Source of the DNA: an uncultured Verrucomicrobia subdivision 3 bacterium
GTDB lineage: Bacteria > Verrucomicrobiota > Verrucomicrobiia > Limisphaerales > UBA11358
DNA: 64,000 nt
Assembly (NCBI GenBank): GCA_903872345.1
Contig: CAIQKM010000033.1
Coordinates: 1-64,000, forward strand
Direction: 5' to 3'
Shown: positions 1-10,121 of the stretch, piece by piece
How the letters are laid out: each line of letters opens with the position of its first letter
Position numbering within the stretch: position 1 is the first letter of the stretch
Program-made: the position numbers and the translations under genes
Notes under the pieces: model-generated
The model's database searches: none
Told to the model about the DNA's origin: nothing
The model's input: the letters and a program-made list of their open reading frames with translations, nothing else

Positions 1-389
1 CGCCAGCGGCGACTGGTGCGGGATTACGAAACCACCGAGTCCAGTGCCGAGGCTTGGATCTATATCGCCATGATCCGAATCCAACTCCGCCGTCTGGCTT
101 GATCCCTCAGCATTCATGATTTTTCAGACGCACTCTTAGGGTTTCGGGTTAAATAAATTTGGATATCCCCGCGCATTCCCCTGATAAACAAAAGCAGCGT
201 TATCAACAGTATTGGCGATGTTTCGCCTCGCCGGGGTGTGTTAGATTGAACCTTGTAACACCCTTTGCCCTTCAGCACCGTCGCTGTCGAGTTAACCCAA
301 TCGGTATCCGGAAAAGATGCCGCCGACTCGCCGGCCACCGCTCCCGGGAGCAGTTGAATGCGAAGGCGAATACAAATTTAACACCCAAA

Positions 390-1199
390 ATGAAAACTGA
401 TAATTGTCATAAGCAAGCGAAGCGGGGCTTCACCCTCATTGAACTGCTGGTGGTGATCGCCATCATCGCCATTCTGGCCGCCATGCTGCTGCCCGCGCTG
501 GCCTCGGCGAAGGAAAAGGCGAACCGGGCTTACTGCGTCAACAATATGCGCCAGTTGGGCCTAGGTTATAATATTTATGCCACGGATAACGACAGCAAGT
601 TTCCCTTCACCCAGGCGGGCGGAAATGCGGTCAATGTCATCAACGGCGGATACTATACCCGGTGGATTTGCTTCACGAATGTCGGCGTGGCCACTCGCAT
701 TACGCCATCTTCGGCCGGTTCCTTCACCGATTTCGGTCTGCTTTATCCCAGCAAGCTTGCCGGGGACGGGGGCATTTATTATTGCCCGAGCCTGAACGCC
801 AAAAAATCTCCGTTGGGCAGCCTTTATTACTCACCATTGTTGACCACCGATACCGCCGGCAATGTGCGCGGCAGCTATCTTGTCAATCCGCGCGCCGATG
901 CCACCACCAAGGTGCGCACCTACACCAAATCGGAGAATGTCAAAGGTCGCATCCTGTTGGGCATGGACTTTATTGACTTTACACAATTTGACACCACTTC
1001 CGGCAGTGTCCTGACTTCCGGAACTGATTTTGCCCACAGCCGCAGCAAGGGGTGGGACTGTCTGTTTATTGATGACAGCGTTTCCTTCAATAATAACGTC
1101 GGTGGCGTGCATAATATCTGGTCGGCGGGCGGTTTCCGTTCCCAATACGATGGAGGCAACTCTGGTCTCAATCAGTTGTGCGATCTGTTCGAACAATAA
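390..1199 (+). CDS. Prepilin-type N-terminal methylation domain protein (type II secretion/pseudopilin-like)
   Basis: ORF 159..1199; likely start at ATG 390. Contains [34 protein letters not shown], the classic prepilin N-terminus. Confidence 0.85.
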   Translation: MKTDNCHKQAKRGFTLIELLVVIAIIAILAAMLLPALASAKEKANRAYCVNNMRQLGLGYNIYATDNDSKFPFTQAGGNAVNVINGGYYTRWICFTNVGVATRITPSSAGSFTDFGLLYPSKLAGDGGIYYCPSLNAKKSPLGSLYYSPLLTTDTAGNVRGSYLVNPRADATTKVRTYTKSENVKGRILLGMDFIDFTQFDTTSGSVLTSGTDFAHSRSKGWDCLFIDDSVSFNNNVGGVHNIWSAGGFRSQYDGGNSGLNQLCDLFEQ

Positions 1200-1233
1200 C
1201 AGCCGCAGCGCGGCGAATTTTTTATAACTCCTG

Positions 1234-1277
1234 AAACCGGCCCGTTGGCACATCCAACCGGCCGGTTTTTTATTTTT
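1234..1277 (+). terminator. Rho-independent terminator
   Basis: AAACCGGCCCGTTGG-CACAT-CCAACCGGCCGGTTT stem (one mismatch) followed by a T-rich run. Confidence 0.75.
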
Positions 1278-1327
1278 CCGGCCCAAACACCTGCAACCTC
1301 CGGACCGCGAAAACCGTCAACCCCTCT

Positions 1328-2242
1328 GTGACCATCAACTTTCTTTTCCGCCGGATGCTTCGGCTCGGAGCCTGCCTGGGTTTTGTTGTCGTCGCCTCGG
1401 CGCAGAACACCGTCACCCCGGCTCCGCTCACGATCAGCGATGTCCCCCGCGCCACGCAAATCGGCACCGGACCCGTTCCTGCCGGCGCGCCCGGCAACGG
1501 CCGCTACGTCCCGCCCGTGCCGGCGGACACCCACCTGCCCACGCTCTGGCTCATCGGCGATTCCACTGTGCGCAACGGCACCCTCGGTGACAACGGTCCG
1601 ACCGGTCAATGGGGCTGGGGCGCGCCGATTACCGCGTACTTCGACCTGAAGAAAATCAACGTGGTCAACCGCGCCTTCGGCGGCACCAGCAGCCGCACGT
1701 TTTATAGCGGTTTCTTTTGGAAAAATCTCCGGCCGCAGATCAAGCCCGGCGACTTCGTGCTCCTGCAATTCGGGGCCAACGACAACGGCGGCGCGAAAGG
1801 GAAGGGAGCGCTCGCCGGCATCGGCGAGAACACGGAAACAAATCAGGATGAAGTGGTCCACACCTTCGGCTGGTATTTGAAACAATTCGTCGCCGAAACC
1901 CGCGCGCAGCACGCCACGCCCATCATCTGCTCCCTCACCCCGCGCAAAGCCTGGAGCGCCGACGGCAAGCAATTCAAACGCGACAACCGCACCCACGCCG
2001 CCTGGGCCCAACAGGTCGCATCGGCCACCGACACTCCGTTCATCCCGCTCTACGATCTCATCGCCACCCAATGCGAACAGCTCGGCCGCGAAAAAGTGGA
2101 TACCCTCTACGTCCCGTCACCCAAGGAAAAACTCCACCCAGGCTGGGACGGCGCCGTCCTCAACGCCGGCTGCGTGATCGCCGGTTTAAAAGCCCTGCCC
2201 GATGATCCGCTGGAAAAATATTTCTCCGCCCGCGCGCGATAA
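1328..2242 (+). CDS. Secreted SGNH/GDSL hydrolase, rhamnogalacturonan acetylesterase-like
   Basis: N-terminal signal peptide, LIGDSTVRNG block I, QFGANDNGG block III, C-terminal D..H region (KLHPGWDGA). Confidence 0.8.
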   Translation: MTINFLFRRMLRLGACLGFVVVASAQNTVTPAPLTISDVPRATQIGTGPVPAGAPGNGRYVPPVPADTHLPTLWLIGDSTVRNGTLGDNGPTGQWGWGAPITAYFDLKKINVVNRAFGGTSSRTFYSGFFWKNLRPQIKPGDFVLLQFGANDNGGAKGKGALAGIGENTETNQDEVVHTFGWYLKQFVAETRAQHATPIICSLTPRKAWSADGKQFKRDNRTHAAWAQQVASATDTPFIPLYDLIATQCEQLGREKVDTLYVPSPKEKLHPGWDGAVLNAGCVIAGLKALPDDPLEKYFSARAR

Positions 2243-2384
2243 AAAATTCCGAGGCGGGAGCCGACATTCCGAAACCGAATAATTCTGGACAGAAAGATTA
2301 GCCGGCCATAAAGTCCCGGATATTCAACTCGGCCGACCGCACGGGGCGGACGGCTCCGGCGGTGACGGTTGGGGAATCACGCGT

Positions 2385-2696
2385 ATGAAAAATTTCTGGT
2401 ATTATTTCGCGGGCTTTGATGTTTTGCTTTTCACCTCGGTCATCGTCCTGGTAACGACCGTGAACCGGCGCAAAAGCAACCACCAGAGCGGTGCCTTGAC
2501 GCCGGCAGAGCAGTTGCAACGGTGGGAAGCCCGGGCGCCCGGCTGGAACATTCGCTGCCTCAAATGCAATTTTACCGAGCCGTACGGCAAGTACGGCATC
2601 CGGCTCGGGGCGGCCGGCAAAAAATATACCGCGGGGTATTGCTCGCAGTGCCGGGGGATCAGATTTTATGTGATTGAGCGGAAGCAGGCACGGTAA
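2385..2696 (+). CDS. Small hypothetical protein with N-terminal TM segment and CxxC pairs
   Basis: 103-aa ORF, N-terminal hydrophobic segment, RCLKCNF and YCSQCRG motifs. Confidence 0.5.
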   Translation: MKNFWYYFAGFDVLLFTSVIVLVTTVNRRKSNHQSGALTPAEQLQRWEARAPGWNIRCLKCNFTEPYGKYGIRLGAAGKKYTAGYCSQCRGIRFYVIERKQAR

Positions 2697-2796
2697 CAAT
2701 AGGTTACCGAAGCCACCTTCGACTTCACCCGAAACCTCCAAGCAAATCCGCCTGTTCCCCCATTGAACTCTGCCATTTGTCGGGTATTTTGAGGGC

Positions 2797-5079
2797 ATGA
2801 TTCCCGGGAATTCCATCCGGCGCAGGAGCCGGTTTTTTAAAATCTTACCCTTACTGGCACTGACATTGCCGTGGGCGGCCGGGGCGCAGACTAATCAGGC
2901 GATCTACACGGATTCCCTGATAAACGGCTGGCAGGATTACAGCTATTGCACGCACAGCCTGACCAACACGTCGCCGGTGCATTCGGGGAGCGATTCCATC
3001 AGCGTGACCATCACCAGTGCTTACGGTGGCATCCAGCCGTTCCACACGCCGATGACCAATTCCGCCTTTGGCGCGGTGAGTTTCTGGCTGAATGGCGGGA
3101 CTGCGGGCGGGCAGCGGTTGCAAATGTACGGCAATCTCGGTTCGGGGCCGACGGCGCAGTCGCCGCGCTATTCCCTGGCCTCGCCGCCGGCGAACGCCTG
3201 GCAGCAGTACACCGTGCCCCTCGCCGCGCTGGGCGTGGCGAACACCACCAATTTCTCCGGCTTTGCCATCCAGGATGCCAACGGCTCGGCGGAACCCGTA
3301 TTTTACGTGGACGACATCCAGCTCGTCAGCACGAGCGGTCCGGCGCTCACGCATCTCACCGTGAATGCCGGCCAGACGGTGCGGCAGGCGGATGCGCGCT
3401 GGTTTGGCATGAATGCCGCGCAATGGGACAACGCGTTTGACAACCCCGTCACGCTCACCCAGCTCGCGGCCATCGGCGCGCGGTCGCTGCGGTTTCCCGG
3501 CGGCTCGGACTCGGATGATTACCACTGGCTCTACAACCGGCAAGACGCGAACAACTGGACGTGGGCGACCAGTATGGCGAATTTCATTCACATCGTCACC
3601 AATGCCACCGTTTCCACGATGATTACGGTGAACTACGGCACGGGTTCCACGAACGAGGCGGCGGCGTGGGTGGCCTATTGCAACGCCGCCACCACCAATC
3701 TCACCGCGCTGGGCACCGATAGCGCCGGCACAAACTGGAGCACGGCGGGGCATTGGGCGTCGCTGCGCGCGGCCACGCCGCTGGGCACGGATGACGGGAA
3801 GAATTTTCTCCGGATCGGCCGCAGCGCGCCGCTGGGGTTCAAGTATTGGGAAATCGGCAACGAGGAATACGGTTCGTGGGAAACGGACAGCAACACCGTG
3901 GCGCATGATCCGTACACGTACGCCGGTCGCGCCGCCGGATTTATCTCCCTGATGAAGGCGGCGGATCCGACCATCAAGATCGGCGTGGTGGTCACCGCGG
4001 GCGAGGATGGTTATGCCAACAGCACCAATCATCCGGCTTTCAACCCTCGCGAGGGCACCTATCACAACGGTTGGACGGCCGTGCTGCTGGCGACGCTGAA
4101 GAGTCTGGGCGCAACGCCGGATTTTCTGATTTACCACGTCTATCCGCAGAATCCCGGGAGCGAGAGCGATGCGGGTCTGCTCGCGAGCACCAGCGGCTGG
4201 GCGCCGGACGCCGCCAATTTGCGGCAGATGATAACGGATTATTTTGGAGCGGGTGGCACGAACATCGAACTGGTTTGCACGGAGAACAATTCCGTGAGTT
4301 CCTCGCCCGGCAAACAGTCGGTGAGCCTCGTGAACGCCCTGTATATGGCGGACAGTCTGGCGCAACTGATGCAAACCGAGTTCAACGGACTTTACTGGTG
4401 GAATTTCCGCAACGGCGGCGTGGAGACGAACAACAACAGCGCGTCGCTCTACGGCTGGCGGCAGTACGGCGAATACGGCATCGTGGACGGCACGAATTAT
4501 TACCCGACCTATTACGCGGCGAAGTTGATGACGAATTTCGTCCAAGCCGGCGACACCGTGGTGAGCGCCGGCACGGATTATTCGCTGCTCGCGACCTACG
4601 CGGCGCGGCGGCAGGATGGCGCGCTCACGATGCTGGTCATCAACAAAGATCCCATGAACACGCTCACCGGCCTCGTGGCGGTGGCGGGCTTCACCCCGGC
4701 CACGAACGCGCAGGTATTTTCCTACGGCATTCCGCAGGACACCGCCGCGCAAAGCGGCACCGGCTCGCCCGATGTGGCCAAGACCGCCTTTGCCATCGCC
4801 GGAACGAATTTCAGCTACGCGTTCCCGCCGTACTCGGCCACAGTGCTGTTCCTGCCGCCCGCGCCGGCAAAATTGGCCGCACTGCCGCTGGTGAGCACGA
4901 ACCGGTTCGTGTTTCAATTGCAGGGACAGACCGGCGTGCCTTACATCATCCAGCGTTCAACGAATCTGCTCTCGTGGTTCCCGGTGAGTACGAACCTGAC
5001 GGCGGGGTTGTTGAATGTGACGAATACATTTGCGTCCAATGGTCCGAAGCAATTCTGGCGCGCGGTGTGGGTGCCGTAG
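2797..5079 (+). CDS. Secreted alpha-L-arabinofuranosidase-like glycoside hydrolase with N-terminal carbohydrate-binding-like region
   Basis: Signal peptide ending AAGAQ; YWEIGNEEYGSW (acid/base NE), TENNS nucleophile-like motif; clan GH-A type sequence. Confidence 0.65.
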   Translation: MIPGNSIRRRSRFFKILPLLALTLPWAAGAQTNQAIYTDSLINGWQDYSYCTHSLTNTSPVHSGSDSISVTITSAYGGIQPFHTPMTNSAFGAVSFWLNGGTAGGQRLQMYGNLGSGPTAQSPRYSLASPPANAWQQYTVPLAALGVANTTNFSGFAIQDANGSAEPVFYVDDIQLVSTSGPALTHLTVNAGQTVRQADARWFGMNAAQWDNAFDNPVTLTQLAAIGARSLRFPGGSDSDDYHWLYNRQDANNWTWATSMANFIHIVTNATVSTMITVNYGTGSTNEAAAWVAYCNAATTNLTALGTDSAGTNWSTAGHWASLRAATPLGTDDGKNFLRIGRSAPLGFKYWEIGNEEYGSWETDSNTVAHDPYTYAGRAAGFISLMKAADPTIKIGVVVTAGEDGYANSTNHPAFNPREGTYHNGWTAVLLATLKSLGATPDFLIYHVYPQNPGSESDAGLLASTSGWAPDAANLRQMITDYFGAGGTNIELVCTENNSVSSSPGKQSVSLVNALYMADSLAQLMQTEFNGLYWWNFRNGGVETNNNSASLYGWRQYGEYGIVDGTNYYPTYYAAKLMTNFVQAGDTVVSAGTDYSLLATYAARRQDGALTMLVINKDPMNTLTGLVAVAGFTPATNAQVFSYGIPQDTAAQSGTGSPDVAKTAFAIAGTNFSYAFPPYSATVLFLPPAPAKLAALPLVSTNRFVFQLQGQTGVPYIIQRSTNLLSWFPVSTNLTAGLLNVTNTFASNGPKQFWRAVWVP

Positions 5080-5302
5080 CGGCATGATGGGAATTCATCC
5101 CCGCCCGCAGGCGGGCGAAATCCAAACAACCTGCGGGGAGTACGAGGCGAATTTGGACTGCGGCGGCAAGCGCAGCGCGACGCCGCTTTGGAAACAACAG
5201 ATTGCTGAATCTCGGCGCGCGAAATTAGAATTTGCATAATTAGGAAAAAAGAAGCGCAAACACCAAGAAAAACAACTACTTACAAGGACTCAGGCCCCGA
5301 AC

Positions 5303-5360
5303 TGGCATTTTGAGAAGAATCTGGCGAAATGTAGCGAAATGGCGAAGGTTTGAGAACTTT
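5303..5360. promoter_or_regulatory. Left-end transposase-binding region (candidate)
   Basis: TGGCATTTTGAGAAG at 5303 and GGTTTGAGAAC at 5347; TGAGAA cores 40 bp apart. Confidence 0.5.
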
Positions 5361-5368
5361 TCCGGGCA

Positions 5369-5905
5369 TTATCGAAAAAGGGTTAATTGACTTTTAACAG
5401 GCTTTAAAAGAGCCGTTTTTTTGCGTTTTGGGGCATCCAGAAGGCGCTTGGCTTTTGCCAGTTCGGCCACGGGATCGGGGGCGGGGTGCCGCGCCTGGCC
5501 GGCTATGAAAAGGGCATGGTCGGCCACGACCCGGATGGCCTTGGCCTGGTCCAGATAATCTTCGCCGTGGATCCGGAAATGGGATTGGATTACCTGCATC
5601 AGGTAGGCGGGCCGATATTTGACCTTGCTGGTCACATGGGCGGCCGCCTGAAGGAAAACTTTGTTAAAAATCTCCCGGTACGCCTCCCCGTGAATCGTGG
5701 CCGCCCGTTCATCCAGCCACTTGGCCGGCCAAAGTACCACCCAGCCCAATAACCGCTTCCGATCCTGGGCAAACGCCTGCGCCTCGGCGGCCTGATCTGG
5801 ACCGCCATAAAATTTGCTCTTCAACAGGCCCAAAATGGAGTCCCGCAGATCCTCCGGGACCGGCTGCTTCAGGCGCTGAAATTTTGGGCGGGGCGGCATG
5901 GTCAA
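5369..5905 (-). CDS. Phage early-region hypothetical protein
   Basis: 178-aa ORF in the leftward early operon, 4-bp overlap with upstream gene. Confidence 0.6.
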   Translation of the reverse strand: MTMPPRPKFQRLKQPVPEDLRDSILGLLKSKFYGGPDQAAEAQAFAQDRKRLLGWVVLWPAKWLDERAATIHGEAYREIFNKVFLQAAAHVTSKVKYRPAYLMQVIQSHFRIHGEDYLDQAKAIRVVADHALFIAGQARHPAPDPVAELAKAKRLLDAPKRKKTALLKPVKSQLTLFR

Positions 5906-6609
5906 AAGGACTGGTCAGCAGTCACCGGTTCGGCATCCATCTGGGGCGGGTTTACGGCGAACCCCCGGGCACGCTGGCAGGGCGCGCAAACACACGGGAC
6001 GCCGGCCTTGATTTTCATGTCATGGATCGTATCGCCAGCGGCCTTGCGTTTATCGTTCAAACGGGCCGAAAGGGTGTAACGGAATTTCTCCAACTGGATG
6101 GCGTTCAGATCCATCATGGTGATGTCCCGCGTGGGGCGATCCAGCTTCCACCAGCGGCGGTTGTCTTCCAGGATCGAAGTCATATATTCCCGCACGTCCG
6201 GGATGTACAATTCCAGGCACGGAACCAGCTCGTTTAAAATGTGGTACCGGATCGTCCTAGCCTTGTTGATGCTGCCATCGTCCGCCTCGCGCGCGGCCTG
6301 CAGGTCGGTGCCCTGCAGCACGAGCAATTCCTTGAGCACTTTGGTGAAGCCATCCACGCGATCCACCAGGGTGAGCGAGGTGAAGCCGCAACGCGCCAAA
6401 AACTCTTTGCGGTGGGCGTCAATCTGAGCGGCCGTGAGCCCGCGCTCGCGCGTCCAACCCATGGCCTGGCAGCTCTTGGGCCATTCGCGCCAAAACCGGC
6501 GCACCTGTTCTTGGGAAAGTTTCATTTGGCAGTAATCAGGATGTTTCACCCCGCACGGGCAGGCCACGGAAACAAACTGGGTTGCCATCGCAGTGGTGGG
6601 TTGGGCCAT
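5902..6609 (-). CDS. Phage early-region hypothetical protein with Cys pairs
   Basis: 235-aa ORF; CPCGVKHPDYC and CVCAPCQ possible zinc ligands. Confidence 0.6.
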   Translation of the reverse strand: MAQPTTAMATQFVSVACPCGVKHPDYCQMKLSQEQVRRFWREWPKSCQAMGWTRERGLTAAQIDAHRKEFLARCGFTSLTLVDRVDGFTKVLKELLVLQGTDLQAAREADDGSINKARTIRYHILNELVPCLELYIPDVREYMTSILEDNRRWWKLDRPTRDITMMDLNAIQLEKFRYTLSARLNDKRKAAGDTIHDMKIKAGVPCVCAPCQRARGFAVNPPQMDAEPVTADQSF

Positions 6610-6610
6610 A

Positions 6611-6850
6611 TCAGTTGACGGTTAAAAAACGATCCGCAAACCGAGAAATAACCGCCCGGGCGGCGGCGCGGCGGCGGCGTTGGTATTCGGCATTCCCCAG
6701 CAACTTTTGGCCAAGACCATTAGGCAGACGTGTCACCGGCGGACGGATCAACAGCCAGCGACGGCGGTGATATTCGCTCAGGCCCAGTTCTTTCACGGAC
6801 AAGCCCGTGCAGGAGGGGCGACCAAAAGGTTTCGGGGCGGTGGAACTCAT
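6611..6850 (-). CDS. Phage hypothetical protein
   Basis: 79-aa ORF, overlaps the methyltransferase stop/start. Confidence 0.45.
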   Translation of the reverse strand: MSSTAPKPFGRPSCTGLSVKELGLSEYHRRRWLLIRPPVTRLPNGLGQKLLGNAEYQRRRRAAARAVISRFADRFLTVN

Positions 6851-7710
6851 GATTTGTTTAAAATTTCAGCAATCCATTTTGCCATGGGCGGGGGCACGGC
6901 ATTGCCGGCGGCATAAGCTTCTTCAGCGTTGGCTCCATCCAATCCGAGGGAAAGCCCATGTAACTCAGCCGTTCGGCCCCACTCAGCCATCTGATCCCAT
7001 CCGTTCTCCTCAGCAACGAGAAGCTCATTGCCAATATTGATCCGGCTGTTTTGTTTGTGCAGTTTATTTGGTGCCGCCAAAGTATAGCCAGCCCAAGCAT
7101 CCGCCGGTTTTGCGAGCCAGTCCGAGCCAGCCGATGCAGGTAGCGATTCCACTGCCCCGGCGTCAGCCAGGAATGATTCGCAGGGATGTTTTTTATAACC
7201 TGCGACCAGGAATAACCGGCGGCGTTTTTGGGGGATTCCGAAATATTGAGCATCCAGCACTCGCGCGAATCCCACATAACCGCATTGGGCAATTTCGCAG
7301 ATGACTGTTTGAAAGTCTGCGCAATCGTTTGAATGGAGCAGCGCCGGCACGTTTTCAAGGACCAGCCATTGTGGGCGTAAATGCCGGACGATTTGCATGA
7401 TCTCGAAAAAGAGTCCGCTGCGGCCGCCCGCAAGACCGGTTCGCGATTTATCACGCCGAGCTGCTCCCATGACACTGATGTCTTGGCAGGGAAACCCGGC
7501 GCAGATGCAGGCCACGGGGGACAGGGAATGTGCGCGCCAATCCCGGAGGTCTTTATATTGCCGTGCGTGAGGAAATCTATCGGCAATGACAGTCCGGTTA
7601 ACATCGTCGAGTTCGATTTGCCAGGCGGTCTGCCAGCCGGCCTGTTCAAAGCCGAGGCTGAACCCGCCGATGCCGGCGCAGATTTCTCCGATGGTTCGAT
7701 CATGGCTCAT
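6847..7710 (-). CDS. DNA (cytosine-5-)-methyltransferase
   Basis: C5-MTase motifs EICAGIGGFSLGFEQAG (I), GFPCQDIS (IV), LENVPALL (VI), RRRLFLVA (VIII), AAGNAVPPP (X). Confidence 0.93.
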   Translation of the reverse strand: MSHDRTIGEICAGIGGFSLGFEQAGWQTAWQIELDDVNRTVIADRFPHARQYKDLRDWRAHSLSPVACICAGFPCQDISVMGAARRDKSRTGLAGGRSGLFFEIMQIVRHLRPQWLVLENVPALLHSNDCADFQTVICEIAQCGYVGFARVLDAQYFGIPQKRRRLFLVAGYKKHPCESFLADAGAVESLPASAGSDWLAKPADAWAGYTLAAPNKLHKQNSRINIGNELLVAEENGWDQMAEWGRTAELHGLSLGLDGANAEEAYAAGNAVPPPMAKWIAEILNKS

Positions 7711-7892
7711 ACTCCCTTCGCTTGCCGGTCGATCTCCGCCAGCCGGGCATCCAGGGCGGTCAAAGTGACCGACTTGGCGGGCGACCAGGTTTCCGGTACC
7801 GGATCCATCTCGCGCCGGCTACGGCCTTGCGGCGTGGGCTTGCCCGCGCGCGACTGATGCACGCGGTTTAATTTGTGCCGGTAGGGGTTCAT
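7707..7892 (-). CDS. Small phage hypothetical protein
   Basis: 61-aa ORF overlapping the methyltransferase start. Confidence 0.45.
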   Translation of the reverse strand: MNPYRHKLNRVHQSRAGKPTPQGRSRREMDPVPETWSPAKSVTLTALDARLAEIDRQAKGV

Positions 7893-7902
7893 AGCATTTG
7901 GA

Positions 7903-7923
7903 ATTTACGATTGCCGATTTACA
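7903..7923 (-). repeat. Heptamer tandem spacer (ATTTACG ATTGCCG ATTTACA)
   Basis: Three 7-mers just upstream of the 7707..7892 gene. Confidence 0.8.
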
Positions 7924-8008
7924 ATTTGTTGATGGAATGCGCCGGGCCTTGAACCCGGAGTTGACCGATCAGTTGGCCGCCTTCGGATTGATTCCTCGCA
8001 TTCATAAT

Positions 8009-8563
8009 TTATTCGACTCCAGCCTCCGGCTGGTCTTTGAGCAGCGCCGTGCAGATTTTATCCACTTCGCCGTCCACGGCCTTGATGACCACGGCATCGT
8101 CGGCCTCGGTCAACTCAATGCCCAATTTTTTCAGGTCGGCCGCCGGCATATCGGCCAGCGCATCCTTGTTGGGTTTTTCCGTCACATTCAGCCAGGCGAT
8201 CGCATCTGCGCCGAAGCGCTGGTGGATCCGCTTGACCGTGGCCGCCTCATCGGCAATCTCCAACTTCCCATTGCGTTTGGTGAAGCCGATCTTGATGCCA
8301 TGGAACACATAGGTGCGCGGCTTGGTAAAGAGCGGTTTGTTCAACTCAATGGCCGAGTTCAGCACGGCCTTGCTTTCCTGAGCCCGCGCCACGGCCGTGC
8401 GGAGCCCGCGCAAGTGGCGAGCCTTCACGGCCGTCAATTCGGCTTCCAGGCTGGTTACGGCCGTGCGCACGGCATCGTACTCGCGTGAGAAAGCGGCGAC
8501 CCGCTTTTCGATGTCCGCCAGCGTCGCGCCGGCAATAGGTGTATTTTCAGTTTCAGCGATCAT
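8009..8563 (-). CDS. Host-nuclease inhibitor Gam-like protein (Mu Gam family)
   Basis: N-terminal coiled coil and KRNGKLEIADEAATVKRI..., WLNVTEKPNKDAL resemble Mu Gam-family proteins; correct position in a Mu early operon. Confidence 0.75.
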   Translation of the reverse strand: MIAETENTPIAGATLADIEKRVAAFSREYDAVRTAVTSLEAELTAVKARHLRGLRTAVARAQESKAVLNSAIELNKPLFTKPRTYVFHGIKIGFTKRNGKLEIADEAATVKRIHQRFGADAIAWLNVTEKPNKDALADMPAADLKKLGIELTEADDAVVIKAVDGEVDKICTALLKDQPEAGVE

Positions 8564-8573
8564 GGGAGGTAGA

Positions 8574-8601
8574 ATTTGCGATTGGCGATTTACGATTTAC
8601 G
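8574..8601 (-). repeat. Heptamer tandem spacer (ATTTGCG ATTGGCG ATTTACG ATTTACG)
   Basis: Four 7-mers between 8590 gene stop and 8563 gene start. Confidence 0.85.
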
Positions 8602-8868
8602 CGCGGTGGTCTGTGACAGCAGCGCATCAAACTCCGGCGCGAATGAGCCATATTCTTTCTGCAAGCCGGCCAAGTGGTTTTCGGCGTCAACCAAACCCAT
8701 CTTGAGGTCTTGAATGCGCTGTTTGGTTTCAGCGATCTTCACGGAGAAATTCGTAAAGATAGCGCCGATTTTTTCTGCTTCTGCGACAGCAATTAAACGT
8801 ATTTCCGGCTGTACTGGGGCCGCCTTGGCCGTGGGTTTTTTAAAACTGACTCTGATATCGGATTCCAT
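8590..8868 (-). CDS. Coiled-coil phage hypothetical protein
   Basis: 92-aa ORF; C-terminus (RKS-stop) is encoded by the intergenic heptamer repeat. Confidence 0.55.
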   Translation of the reverse strand: MESDIRVSFKKPTAKAAPVQPEIRLIAVAEAEKIGAIFTNFSVKIAETKQRIQDLKMGLVDAENHLAGLQKEYGSFAPEFDALLSQTTARKS

Positions 8869-8887
8869 TTTAGTCCTTTGTGGTGGT

Positions 8888-9214
8888 TTATTTATTGCGG
8901 TTAAAAATGAGGGGCAGGCTGATTTTGATTTGCCAGATCAGCACGGCGACGGCGAGGGTGATGACGGTCCAGGCGAGCACTGGCAACCAGTCGGTGCCCA
9001 AATCAGGATCGGGCAGGTCGAGGCCGAATTCATCGGCGTGGGCGGCGAGGATGAACAGGTATAACACGGCGAGAGCGGCGAGGAAGCTGGCGATCCAGCC
9101 GCGCCGGGCGGCTTGGAGATTCTGCCAGCGTTCGCGGGCGAGAAGGTTGTTAATTCCGTTGTCACAATGCTGTGGACGGTAGTCTTTACGGGGCAGGTTT
9201 TGGATCACGTTCAT
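8888..9214 (-). CDS. Phage membrane protein, two TM segments
   Basis: ASFLAALAVLYLFILAA and WLPVLAWTVITLAVAVLIW hydrophobic stretches. Confidence 0.5.
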   Translation of the reverse strand: MNVIQNLPRKDYRPQHCDNGINNLLARERWQNLQAARRGWIASFLAALAVLYLFILAAHADEFGLDLPDPDLGTDWLPVLAWTVITLAVAVLIWQIKISLPLIFNRNK

Positions 9215-9270
9215 TTGGTTCCTTTGGTTGTTGTTGTTGGTTTGGTTGATGGGGCCCAGCGACTCGCTGG

Positions 9271-9639
9271 TCAGGCGATTCGCCAGGCGGCGAAGACGTG
9301 CGGGTGACGGTCCAGCAGCTGTTTCATGGCCGACTCTTCATCTTCGGCTTGCACCACGGTGCTGGCTTCGTGCGGGCCGTGGTCATCGGCCCAGGCATAG
9401 CCGAGGGCGAAGATCGGCTGGGACTGGGTCATTTCAAAAGCGGTTAAAATGGATTTCATGGCGGGTTGCGGACGGGTTATTTCGGCAATTATCTTTTCGG
9501 TTTGGGCGGCTTCGGCTTCCGCCGCGCGTTTTTGCATCCAACGTTTGGCATCGCGGCGGTCGCGCTGGTTCCGGTGCCGCTTGTCCGCCTTGTGCGGATC
9601 GCGGCCTTTGACCGGGACAAAATGGGAAGTGCGGCTCAT
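9271..9639 (-). CDS. Phage hypothetical protein
   Basis: 122-aa ORF in the early operon. Confidence 0.45.
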   Translation of the reverse strand: MSRTSHFVPVKGRDPHKADKRHRNQRDRRDAKRWMQKRAAEAEAAQTEKIIAEITRPQPAMKSILTAFEMTQSQPIFALGYAWADDHGPHEASTVVQAEDEESAMKQLLDRHPHVFAAWRIA

Positions 9640-9651
9640 GGGATTGATGAT

Positions 9652-10089
9652 TTAAGTGATGGTGATGATCAGTTCAATTTGTTGCGGTGGCCGGGCGGGC
9701 AATTCCGCCTCGGCCAGGCGCACGTTATTCCGGTTCGCCCAGGTAACGGCGGCGGCGCGGGATTTGAGGCGGTACACACACGCCCAGCGGCCCTTCGCGC
9801 CGGGGTTGGCATTCTGTTTGCGCCCGCCGAAGATGCCGGCGGCGGCATCCGTGTGGCCCAGCGGCAACGCTTCCAAAATCTCCAGCGATTTGAGGACATT
9901 CCAGGCGTTGCTCGCCACCCCCTGCCGGTGCTCCTCGCTCACGATATCTTCCGGCACGTCCCCGGCGAATACATACGTTTGCACCAGCGCGCGCCGGATG
10001 ATATGCGCCATGATCGTTACCAGCAGCTCGCGCTTGTACTGGCTCACCGCGCGTTCGGCATCGGCAATGGGCTGAGGCAGGGAGATCAT
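9652..10089 (-). CDS. Phage hypothetical protein
   Basis: 145-aa ORF in the early operon preceded by a heptamer spacer. Confidence 0.5.
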   Translation of the reverse strand: MISLPQPIADAERAVSQYKRELLVTIMAHIIRRALVQTYVFAGDVPEDIVSEEHRQGVASNAWNVLKSLEILEALPLGHTDAAAGIFGGRKQNANPGAKGRWACVYRLKSRAAAVTWANRNNVRLAEAELPARPPQQIELIITIT

Positions 10090-10093
10090 GGGG

Positions 10094-10121
10094 ATTTACG
10101 ATTTTTGATTTACGATTTACA
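10094..10121 (-). repeat. Heptamer tandem spacer (ATTTACG ATTTTTG ATTTACG ATTTACA)
   Basis: Four 7-mers between 10117 gene stop and 10089 gene start. Confidence 0.85.

Noticed and set aside
2851-4917. 688-aa minus-strand ORF
   Set aside because: Arg/His/Gly-rich shadow frame of the glycoside hydrolase on the plus strand.
5150-5195. TTTGGACTGCGGCGGCAAGCGCAGCGCGACGCCGCTTTGG as a further palindromic repeat family
   Set aside because: Has GCGGCG/CGCCGC complementarity but only one copy in the window, so repeat status cannot be supported here.
5902-6609. Phage-type tyrosine recombinase
   Set aside because: No R..H..R..Y signature; integration is explained by MuA/MuB.
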